Positions 31,146 through 39,988 of a stretch of DNA of 64,000 nucleotides are shown here, in pieces. The notes under the pieces are model-generated. The model was not told the DNA's origin, did no database searches, and was given only the letters and a program-made list of their open reading frames with translations. This stretch comes from Epiperipatus broadwayi (Eukaryota; Onychophora; Udeonychophora; Euonychophora; Peripatidae), in the NCBI GenBank assembly GCA_028023455.1, contig JAQFVV010012446.1, positions 4,651,501 to 4,715,500 on the forward strand, written 5' to 3'. The position numbers and the translations under genes were made by a program. The number at the start of each line of letters is the position of its first letter. The first letter of the stretch is position 1.

Positions 31146-31829
31146 AAACCCATTTAGCCTTGAGCATTATTACATTTATTATTCAAGTAATACTTAGGTG
31201 TAATTTGAAAATTATAATTGCAGTTTATAATGTTATAATTGATCACTTATTAGTCTGCATTCAGAATAGGTTATATTTATCTATTTAAGGAAGATTATTT
31301 AAACTTCTTTGTTTCAATAATTTTCAATCCCCATGGTTAAGTTGCAATCTTTGGTGTCTACATAAATATATTGGACCACAAATAAAGGTGGGAATTCGCC
31401 TTTATTGTTAAAAGGCAGTTGCCTTGGTAACAATTTGAGATCATTGATTGTTATTTATATTGGAGTTGTCTAAGTACTGACTGGTTTTAATGATAAAATT
31501 TTATATATCTACATAATAATAGATTATACATATCACCATTATATATTAATAAATCTGATAATTATACATCAAAAATTAACTTTATAAATTTATTTTATCC
31601 ATATTATTATATAGAATATTCTATATATTTTTGATAACTTATAACCATTTATTATTAATATATTTTTACTATTTTAACTGTTTTATATTTAAAATCCCTA
31701 AATGTTTGTCTGTAATGCTATCATGTGATATTTTTTGTTTGAGGGCATATTTTGCATGGAAAAAAATAATTATTTGTTCCATCATTAATAAATCAATTTT
31801 TTAAATTTATTCAAAGGAAGTAATTGTTA
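31146..31829. other. AT-rich DNA with small hairpins
   Basis: Hairpins AAAGGTGGGAATTCGCCTTT (31386-31405) and TTGTTAAAAGG...TTGGTAACAA (31408-31435). Repeat of the 31085-31145 segment at 31437-31495. No gene. Confidence 0.5.
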
Positions 31830-33094
31830 AAGCAATCAATTAAAAAAAAACGATTACAAAAACAACATCCTTTCCATAGGCTAGGTACATTTCTAGATTC
31901 TAATAAAATATAGTATTGGAAGGAAACTTTTTGAAGAAAAAAACTCTCAAAAAAAATTCAGTACATGTGCTTTGAACTACAATACAGAACTGAATAGGTA
32001 TAGTATTGAAATCATGAAGAAAATGGTGATTACAATACATAAATTCATGTTTGAAATGTGATATTTAGTGAGGGGAAAAAATAGATACTATAGTACCATA
32101 TTTACATTTAGTTTTGGTTAGCATATTACTATTTTAGTAATTCCACCATTAATAAAAAATGTTTGGAAAAAAATCAGTACATGTGCTTTTAACTAGACAT
32201 ATAGTATTTAAATTCCTAAGAAAATGTGATTACGGTACATAAATTTGTTTAAAATGTTATATTTAGTGAGAGGGAAAAAAATAGATGCTGTAGTACCGTA
32301 TTTACATTTATTTTGGTTATGTTAGTAATTCTGCCATTAATAGAAAATGCTCAAAAAAAATCAGTAACCATGCTTTTAAGTACAAAGGTATAGTATTTGA
32401 ATTGTGAAGATAATGTGATTACAGTATATAAATTTATGTTTGAAATATGTCTTGTATATAAAATTTGTATTTTCTTTTGTCTGGTTGTCTGCAAGGCTGT
32501 CACATCTCAAATCTACAGTCAATTAAAAAAATATTATATATATGCAAAAGAAATAATCCTGTCATTAATAAAAATTCCAGGGGAAAAATCAGTACATGTG
32601 CTTTGAACTACAGTACAGAACTGAATATGTATAGTATTTAAATCGCGAAGAAAATGGTGATTGCAATACATAAAATTATATTTGAAATGTGCTATTTAGT
32701 GAAGGGAAAAAATAAATGCTATAATACCATATTTACATTTAGTTTTGGTTAGCTTATTACTACCATTTTAGTAATTCTGCCTATAATAAAAAATGTTCGG
32801 AAAAAAATCAGTACACGTGCTTTTAACTACAAAGGGGTAATATTTAAATTGCGAAGATAATGTGATCACAGTACATAAATTCATGCTTGAAGTGTGATAT
32901 TTAGGGAGGAAAAAAATAGATGCTATAGTTCCATATTTACATTTAGTTTTGGTTAGTGTATAACTGAAGTTGTGTAGTTTGCTATCGTATAGTTTTTGGC
33001 TCCATGGTAATACAATACATGATTAAAATGTGCTAAAGCAACCAATTAAAAGAATTATTACAGAAACGATGGTCATTCCATAGGCCAGATACAT
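31830..33094. repeat. Minisatellite of about 215 bp, five units, with flanking direct repeats
   Basis: Units are marked by (A)TCAGTAC-A-GTGCTTT at 31959, 32174, 32361, 32589 and 32809, giving spacings of 215, 187, 228 and 220 bases. Each unit contains AATGTGATATTTAGTGAGGG and TTTACATTTAGTTTTGGTTA type blocks. Flanks 31830-31890 and 33034-33094 are themselves direct repeats (AAGCAA-CAATTAAA, CATTCCATAGGC-AG-TACAT). The third unit carries a short foreign insert near 32460-32560. It encodes nothing. Confidence 0.85.
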
Positions 33095-33311
33095 ATGCTG
33101 GTTTTATTATAATTTTGTTTGTGCATTATCTAATTACAACAAAAATTTATACATAATTATATATATTTAATATTATTTTTAGCCTTACCTTTTTTTACCT
33201 CTCCAAATTTTGAAACTGACAATTTTTTAAAATTTTTATCTTTTACTTTGTATTCTAATTCCTTCTGAAAGTATTTCCATAACTATTGCTTATTCTACTT
33301 TCTAAATATAT
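33095..33311. other. AT-rich flank of the LTR retrotransposon
   Basis: No feature; ends in ATAT, the presumed four-base target duplication. Confidence 0.5.
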
Positions 33312-34284
33312 TGTGCCATTACAATTTGGTCACTAGCCAAATTTATAGTAATGTGCATGTAGAAAAGATAAACCAAAAATCATCATCACATTTTTATATA
33401 ATCATAAAAGAAGTTGTAGGGCATCCAAGTTTAAACCCTACAAGGTCCAATTTCAAAAGCTTTAGACAGAGAATAGGTCAACAATTATATGCTTTATTTG
33501 TTTGTGTGTTGATAGAAAGGTAATATACACATTTAAAATTTTTAATATTTAAATTTTCTTTAAAAAGCAAAGTTATAATGCATACATATAGGCAATGTAT
33601 GTGTAAATTATTTATTTGTTTTATATTTCAAATATTCAACATTTTAACTTTCTTTAAAACTAACCTATGCTTGATCAATTCTAATATTTTATTCTATACT
33701 TTTATTTTGCTTTTCTTTAATTATAAGTGGGATTTAAAAGTTACAGATTTAATTAAATAATTGGGTTATAATTACTAAGCTAGCAATTATAGTATTTAAG
33801 GTTAGTTTATGAATGATTTGAAAGAATGCAGGATGTGTGTACATTACATACAAAATTTTACATTTCCTAAATATTGAAAGAAAAGGAAGTATTAAATCTG
33901 TTAAATTATTTTTTTTTGTACAATTTTTTTTTTGTTAAAAGAGGAAATCTGTTTAATCAGATATCGATCTTTGTAGTGAATTTTTTTGTAAATGATTGTC
34001 ACTTTGGAGCTATAATTTTTGAAATTGTCTTATCAAGATCTAAAGAAGGAAGCTCAAAGATTTGAAGTGTTACCTGGATGTTAAAAAGAAAGAAAAAACA
34101 AAAGAAAGGAAATAAGAATTGAGTCTATTTTTTTTTTTAAAACAAAAGTGTCTGGAAAAAGGATTAAACTTTTCAGTTGAAAAATACTTTGGTTGAAAAT
34201 AAATTAGAGATCTAATTAAAACAAATTTGTCCAAAAATAGCAAGTGATGCTATCTCTGATTGGTTAAGTTAGCTAAAAATTGGA

Positions 34285-34291
34285 TATAAAA
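34285..34291 (+). promoter_or_regulatory. Candidate TATA box of the LTR promoter
   Basis: TATAAAA in the context GGATATAAAAAGCTGTC, with TGATTGATTCAGATT about 30 bases on as possible start region. Conserved in the right LTR at 40968-40974. TATA-like strings are common in AT-rich DNA, so this is tentative. Confidence 0.35.
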
Positions 34292-36200
34292 AGCTGTCTT
34301 AGATTATTATTATTGTGATTGATTCAGATTATTAAACTATAATATTGAACGTTGAAAATAAAAAAAAATGGCTTGCTAGAAAAATTATATGTATATTCCA
34401 TGATTGCCGGACCATCTGGGGAAGCTGCACATCACATAGGAAAGAAAAGATGTGTCTAAAATAATATTCTACACCTTTCAACTGACCAGATAAATAAGAT
34501 GTTTTTAATAGAAGGAAGAAAGCATTCACCTGCATTCAAAGAAGATGAATTAATCTACTGATAAATATTAATCATCAAGTCCAATTAATTGTTACAACAA
34601 CTGATTTTAAACTCAAGAAAATTTACAAATGGGAAAACAACTGCTGTATTTCATCCACATGCTTGACAAGAAGAGAAGAAAATTTACTATAATGATTTCC
34701 AAATTGTCCACTAAAGCAAATAACCTCAATAGAGTCATCATCATCAAATAGTTATCCACCTCAAGAAAGAGATTGTTCCCAGTAAAACGGAAATGGTAGC
34801 TACAGAAATATAAACATTATACAAGACAAGTTTGAACCCTTGGAAATTCGCCACAAACAAAAGATCGGTAATATGACTTTTTATATCTATTTTCTTTATG
34901 ATATCAGTCTTAATAAACATTTTAGCAATAAAGTGGTATATTTTATTTAAAGAACTTTTAAAGACTATTCAGATCGATTAAAACAAGAATGTCTTACTAA
35001 TAATAACTTTGAGCTTCATAAATGATCTTGAATGTATGAAAATTATTTGTTTATTAATTTTACAATATTAATGTGTAAAACAATTTTTTTTTTATGGTAT
35101 TATGATTTTAGTTTTAACTAATATATTATTATTTTGGTTTTAAATAATATTTTGTTATCATGGGATAAAACACGCACATACATAATAATATTTTTATATG
35201 TGTATAATTGGAAGTGAATGTGGAATAATGAGTAGTATTAGAATATTAGATTATTTTGTTTCAAGTTCAGTATAGATTTCAGCGCTTGGAAGGGAGGGGG
35301 AGAAAATAATTTAAAACTTTTTTCTAAAACTTGCTCTTTCAATTTTACTAACATTTTTTTTTTACATTCTATTTACATGTTGGATTTTTAAAGTATGTGT
35401 GCTAATGAGCAGATAATATTTTTTTTTTGAAATACTTTTCTCATGGAGTGAAAATCATGGTCAATGTGACGTCCAACTTAATACAAAATACATTTGAAGG
35501 GAAAGGGGGAAGAACTTAAAATTAATCTGAGGATTGTTATATAATCAATTATTATTATTATTCATGTCAATTTTCATATTTATCTAGAAATTTTTATGTA
35601 TATGTTAGAAATGTAGTAATAAATATTAGTTTGTTTTATTAAACGAGGCGTATATATTTCATTAAGTGTAGTCTTTGTTAAGTGTGATTATTCATCATCA
35701 TCAATGGTTGAATATTAGTTATTTAAGATATAAGTAAATATGCTAAAATTAAGCAATAATTATGAATTTCTTTATAAAAATTTAGTTTTATGTTTAGGCT
35801 TAGTCCTAGAGCTGTAGTTGAAACCCTTGTCATTATCGTTATTATTATCATCATCATCATCGTCATCAACGTTTTAATTAATGAGCTGTTTAACTGTTTA
35901 AAGGCCATAAATAAATATTGATTTTATAATATTTAGTGATTTCTTAGTATTATTATAACCACATCCCATCATCTATTTCATGCAAGGATGAGTGAATTGC
36001 CATCCTAAATTAGTTATATATAATCTGAGCTAGTGAACTTATAAAAATATTGAAACACATTTGTTATGTTAAGATCTGAGAAATGATTTATGTTCAATGA
36101 ACTCCACTTTGGTTTAAAGATGTTTTACTTTTACCTAACTATTAGTGCTTATAGTGATATGGCTCAAAAAGCAAAATCTCTCATTTTTATTAGAAATAAA

Positions 36201-36297
36201 GTACCAAAAAGGGATTCAAACCCGGTACATGTGAAAGGTTATCAGATATAACCGTGTCTAGATTCAGATAATCTAGTGGCGCCCTGCTAGACCATAT
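36201..36297 (-). ncRNA. tRNA-like segment in the 5' LTR
   Basis: On the minus strand: TGGTCTAGCAGG matches the Pol III A box (TRGYNNARNNGG). CTAGATT/AATCTAG forms an anticodon-like stem (36276-36258). GGTTAT/ATAACC forms a variable-arm stem (36253-36237). GGTTTGAATCC matches the B box except one base. The region lies in a less AT-rich patch. It looks like a captured tRNA or SINE head, not a functional tRNA, since no proper acceptor stem is seen. Confidence 0.6.
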
Positions 36298-36579
36298 TCA
36301 CTTAGTATTTGTTTAAACATGCACTTAACATCAAACCAAGAAATGAAAGTGGATAAAACCTACTGCCTGTATACCTGAGTTATATTTTATTGAATTACTA
36401 GTGTACTCACTTCACGTGATTTCATATAATACTGGTTATTAATACATTGCTCATAATTTGCTTATAATTCTTGATAGTGTTATATTTTGAACCTTTACTC
36501 AGATATTATATCTTTTGATCATCATTTAATTTTTGAATTTACTTAGTTATATCTTTTGAACTCATTTATTAGGTTACAA

Positions 36580-36598
36580 TGGACACCCAACTGGGGCC
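36580..36598 (+). promoter_or_regulatory. Primer-binding site
   Basis: TGGACACCCAACTGGGGCC starts one base after the LTR end. It resembles the Lys-type PBS (TGGCGCCCAAC...GGGGC), with small insertion and deletion differences. It should anneal to a tRNA 3' end to start minus-strand DNA. Confidence 0.8.
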
Positions 36599-37905
36599 TG
36601 ATATTTTGCCATATACCTGAAAAAGAGAGTCTATAGAATGATGGGAGATGTGTGGTTAAAAATAGAGAAATTTTTTTTAGTAAAATTTTTTTTTTCAGTA
36701 AAAATTTTTTTTTTGTCTTACAAAATTTTCTTGGCCAAACAGTCTTATTTTAGATGATGATGTTTAATATGATTTAATTTTTCATTGATGATGATAAAAT
36801 GGGTACAGCCATAAAACAGCTTAGTTTTTTTTTTTATCAATTTTGAAAATAGAGATGAATATCACAACTTAAGACAAAGGTGAAATAAATAATAGATTTT
36901 TTTTTGTGGAACATTAAAATGATTTATTGCCAGATAGGATAGGCATAGTAATAGTGATGAATTATGGAATAGTAGTCTCATGTGTGTTTGGGGAGTTCAT
37001 TTTGTAAAAAGTCTATGATTTTAGAGGTTTGATTGGATGGTTGATCGTTGGAGTTTGGTTGGTTAGATTGCAGTTTTGATGATGAGTGAGGAGTTTTGTC
37101 ATTGCCTTGAGAATGCTATGTATTTCGTGTAACTTATGAATGATCAAACCCATTCACTGCTCCAACCCAATTTATATGTTATCTTTATTTTATCATGAAG
37201 CAGTTAACAGCAGACCTGCCATGATACCAGCCTATAAGTCTCCAAGAGAGAGAGCATGGCATAGTTTTCCAATCAAGTTTATATGTTATTCTTATTTTAT
37301 CATGAAGCAGTTAACAGTAGTCCTGCCATGATATCAGCCTATAAGTCTCCAAGAGAGAGAGCAAGGTTTCGTTTTTGTAGTCTATAATAAGCAGGGCATT
37401 CCTTGATACTTGCCACATAAGACTCCAAGAGAGAGAGCAAGGCATAGTTTATCTATTTTAGCCCCTAAGACTTAATACATCTTTTATTGCAACAGAGTTT
37501 GCTTCATTTAATCAAGGGTTGTGGTAGTTAATAGTGATCGAATTGGGATGATCTTCTGAGTGCTCGTGATGCATTGTGTGATTATAGTGCTGTGACTGAA
37601 TTCTTTTATTTATCTCAAGATTGTGAACTGCTAGTCATTCTGTGGACTGTCAATATCTGTCGGATTTCTGGGAGAATGGATGAATGTATAATTTGGGCTA
37701 TTACAGACAGACATGCACTATATAGATTATTGTTGTGTAGTTCATTAAATAAGGATATTAAAATTTTTTTTTGTTGTATTTGTAAATGCATAATAAGGTG
37801 AAAATCAAATCAGTCAGTTGGTCAGAATAGGTGTCAGACAGGGAGAAGATGTGTGGATTTTTGATGGTCAGGGAAGTACAGATGGGATATATATAGTTTT
37901 ATAAC
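36599..37905 (+). other. Long leader of the LTR element with internal repeats
   Basis: No convincing gene. Three copies of CTCCAAGAGAGAGAGCA (37239, 37344, 37421) sit in imperfect repeats of about 80-105 bases (ATGATACCAGCCTATAAGTC and similar). The frames at 37140-37331 and 37574-37801 have no family resemblance. Leaders of this kind normally hold packaging and dimerisation signals. Confidence 0.55.
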
Positions 37906-39663
37906 ATGAGTGAACTAAATTATAATATGGAAGAGGCTCAGATAGCAAAGATAGCACCATCAGACATGGACATGATAATGCAGATGCTCAGAAGTATGAG
38001 AGAGGAGAGTAAGCAAAGTATGATAAATCTAGAACAAAAGATGGAGAAATGTATAGAAAGTCTAAGAGAAGATAATAAGCACAATATAGAAAGTATGCTA
38101 GAAGATAATAGAATCTGGAGAGAAAGTTTAAGAGATGATAAAAAAGGCATAGAAAGTGTAGAAAGTTTAAAAAAAGAGGATAAGAGGAGTGAAGATGAAT
38201 TAAAAGAAAATATCAATAGCTCTGTTGAAAACAACAATAAAATTCCTATAGCTTTGGGAAATAAAATAGAGAAACATGGGAAAAGAGCCTCAATTCCTGG
38301 AGTTAATAATCTTTATAAAGAAGAGGATGGAGAGGTTGTAATGGGATTAGAAGTTACTGTAAAAGTAAAGGGGATAGTAACAAGTACTGAAGAGTTTCAG
38401 ATTCGAATAAAGAAGGAAGCACTATCAGGTATAAAATTGACCAGACTGATGAAAGATTGTATGTTTCAAAACATACAAGAAGATTATAATAAATCCAAAA
38501 GAAATAAGGAAAGTCTGGAACAAAAGGTTTGTCGTTCTGTGAAAAGATGGATAGAAAGTCTAAGAGAGGATAGCAAAAAGAGTGCAGAAAGTATAATAGA
38601 AGGTAGTCAAAGATTAGAAGATAATGCTGAAACCTCTTTAGAAGATAGAGCAGGAGAGATGGGTGAATATGTTAGACTTGTAAAACGGAAAGGTAGTCAG
38701 AGCTTACCAGTTTTAAAAGATAATCTGGATAGTCCGACCACTGATAATAAAGAAAATAATGTAAAGTTAGATACACTGATAGAGAATAGGCTCCAAGAAG
38801 TAGAAAGGCCAATAGTAGCCATAATACCAAATCTCCCAGTAAAGAAAGTAAATGAGATGATGACCAAAGAGCAGATTGGGATAGATCATGAAGTGAAAAG
38901 AAGGAAAAGAGAGTTGGAGGAAAAACTTCATGCATCCGATAAGATGATTGATTTAAGAGAGGCAATAAGGGAGATGAAACCAGTTATTTTAGAAAGAGAG
39001 CAAAAGTTTCAACAGTCTGTAGTTCTCAATCTAGTAACTAACCAGCATGTGTGGTTTCAAAAATCTGTCTTCTTAAATAGATTGGAGATACCTTATATAT
39101 GGTATAGAGAGGCAATCTCTCTGAAAAATGTAAATGTCCAAATCTCTCTGAAAAATTCAACTGCTCTGGAAAAGTCAAAAATAAGTTATATCTGGTACAG
39201 AGAGGCAATCTCTCTGAAAAATGTAAATGTCCAGTGTGTATCAGACAGAGAATCAATCTCTCTGAAAAATTTAAATGCTCTGTTAAATTTAAGTGTGCCT
39301 TATATATGGTACAAAGAGTCAACCTTTCTAGAAAATTTAAAAATAAATTATACATGGCCCAGAGAATCAATCTCTCTGGAAGATTTAAGGATGAATTATA
39401 TATGGTACAGAGAGTCAATCTTTCTGGAAAGTTTAAAAATAAAGTATGTATGGTATAGAGAGTCAATCTCTCTGAAAAACTTCAAGGCATATTATGTATG
39501 GTACCAAGAGTCCATATTTCTAAATGGAGTTTGTAATAGGAGGTTATATAAAATAAATCCTCCAGATATGTTTTATAAATATCCAGTCAAGATGAAAAAT
39601 GGAAATATTAAAAAGGGACTGGATGTACAGGTGCATTTTTATGCAGACCACAATATGGTTTGA
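37906..39663 (+). CDS. gag-like protein of the LTR element, 585 aa
   Basis: The only long intact ORF in the window. The first ATG after the leader starts an acidic/basic, coiled-coil-like N-terminus. Residues 20-85 contain M-R-E-E-S-K-Q-S and repeated E-S-L-R-E-D/E-S-L-R-D-D units; a similar I-E-S-L-R-E-D-S-K-K unit returns at about 217-226. The middle (145-190) is a possible globular part (GLEVTVKVKGIV). Residues 330-380 are strongly charged helix. Residues 393-535 are about eight imperfect copies of a 15-residue unit, consensus Y-x-W-Y-R-E-S-I-S-L-K-N-L-K-x. No zinc knuckle, protease or RT follows. The role as capsid-like gag is inferred from position (after PBS and leader) and composition; no known gag fold is demonstrable by eye. 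The open frame over 1.7 kb of AT-rich DNA implies recent selection. Confidence 0.75.
   Translation: MSELNYNMEEAQIAKIAPSDMDMIMQMLRSMREESKQSMINLEQKMEKCIESLREDNKHNIESMLEDNRIWRESLRDDKKGIESVESLKKEDKRSEDELKENINSSVENNNKIPIALGNKIEKHGKRASIPGVNNLYKEEDGEVVMGLEVTVKVKGIVTSTEEFQIRIKKEALSGIKLTRLMKDCMFQNIQEDYNKSKRNKESLEQKVCRSVKRWIESLREDSKKSAESIIEGSQRLEDNAETSLEDRAGEMGEYVRLVKRKGSQSLPVLKDNLDSPTTDNKENNVKLDTLIENRLQEVERPIVAIIPNLPVKKVNEMMTKEQIGIDHEVKRRKRELEEKLHASDKMIDLREAIREMKPVILEREQKFQQSVVLNLVTNQHVWFQKSVFLNRLEIPYIWYREAISLKNVNVQISLKNSTALEKSKISYIWYREAISLKNVNVQCVSDRESISLKNLNALLNLSVPYIWYKESTFLENLKINYTWPRESISLEDLRMNYIWYRESIFLESLKIKYVWYRESISLKNFKAYYVWYQESIFLNGVCNRRLYKINPPDMFYKYPVKMKNGNIKKGLDVQVHFYADHNMV
39085..39515 (+). 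repeat. 45-bp tandem repeat inside the gag-like ORF
   Basis: Units contain TATATGGTA-AGAGAGTCAATC and TCTCTGAAAAATTTAAA-type halves. There are eight or so copies, some shortened to 27-30 bases (AATCTCTCTGAAAAAT). Because the period is a multiple of three and the unit lacks stops in several frames, one extra plus frame and one minus frame are also open here. Confidence 0.9.
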
Positions 39664-39787
39664 AAAGAAAAAGCCATTCCAAATTACCAAGAAAATAGGA
39701 GAGAATGCCTTTATGCTTGCTGCTCTTGATGGGAATAAGGGGACCTATAATGCTAGGAGTTTGATCCCTTATACTTCAGCAGAATAG
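39599..39787 (+). pseudogene. Remnant of an integrase C-terminus (GPY/F-like)
   Basis: In the frame one base off the gag-like ORF and overlapping its last 65 bases, the translation reads K-K-K-P-F-Q-I-T-K-K-I-G-E-N-A-F-M-L, a short spacer, then G-T-Y-N-A-R-S-L-I-P-Y and a stop at 39785-39787. This resembles the end of Ty3/gypsy-type integrases (G-P-F-x-I-x-x-K-x-G-x-N-A-Y-x-L and x-V-R-S-L-I-P-Y). It suggests that an internal deletion removed protease to integrase and joined the gag region to the very end of pol. It also supports a Ty3/gypsy origin of the element. The match is short, so moderate confidence. Confidence 0.6.
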
Positions 39788-39973
39788 CCTGGCAAAGATC
39801 TCCAAATAAATTATTTTTAGGGTTTTTTTTTTTTTTTTTTTTAATGAAAAATATATTTACCAGTAGTTAATTTTTTTTTATATATATTATAAGTGTTTAT
39901 TATTATTAGTGTATTTATTAGTTAGGATTTTTTTTTTAATATAGTTAAAACAAAAGTGCTGATGATTTTATCC

Positions 39974-39987
39974 GAAGGGGGAGAAAG
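39974..39987 (+). promoter_or_regulatory. Polypurine tract
   Basis: GAAGGGGGAGAAAG, 14 purines, ends one base before the right LTR (TGTGCC at 39989). It should prime plus-strand DNA. Confidence 0.85.
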
Positions 39988-39988
39988 T

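Larger units (their letters stand above)
33312..36578 (+). repeat. 5' LTR
   Basis: A 3267-base direct repeat of 39989-43251. Identity is very high in the middle (about 33700-36400), lower in the first 250 bases, and poor in the last 170 bases before GGTTACA. No ORF inside has recognisable content. A TATAAAA at 34285-34291 is a candidate promoter. A tRNA-like segment lies on the minus strand at 36201-36297. Confidence 0.95.

Noticed and set aside
31830-33094. CRISPR-like array
   Set aside because: Units are about 215 bases and similar throughout; there are no short repeats with unique spacers, and the DNA is eukaryotic.
33578-35908. Several 60-70-codon frames inside the LTRs (also 39922-41215)
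   Set aside because: F/Y/I/N-rich frames typical of AT-rich DNA; paired copies exist only because the LTR is duplicated.
36201-36297. Functional tRNA gene in the LTR
   Set aside because: A and B boxes are good, but the acceptor stem cannot be closed and the anticodon loop lacks the conserved T at its second position.
39038-39466. 142-codon minus frame and 74-codon plus frame over the gag repeat, with zinc-finger-like H-T-G-H in the minus frame
   Set aside because: The 45-bp repeat is a multiple of three and has no stops in several frames; the finger-like spacing is not maintained. The 585-codon frame has the start, leader and extension beyond the repeat.
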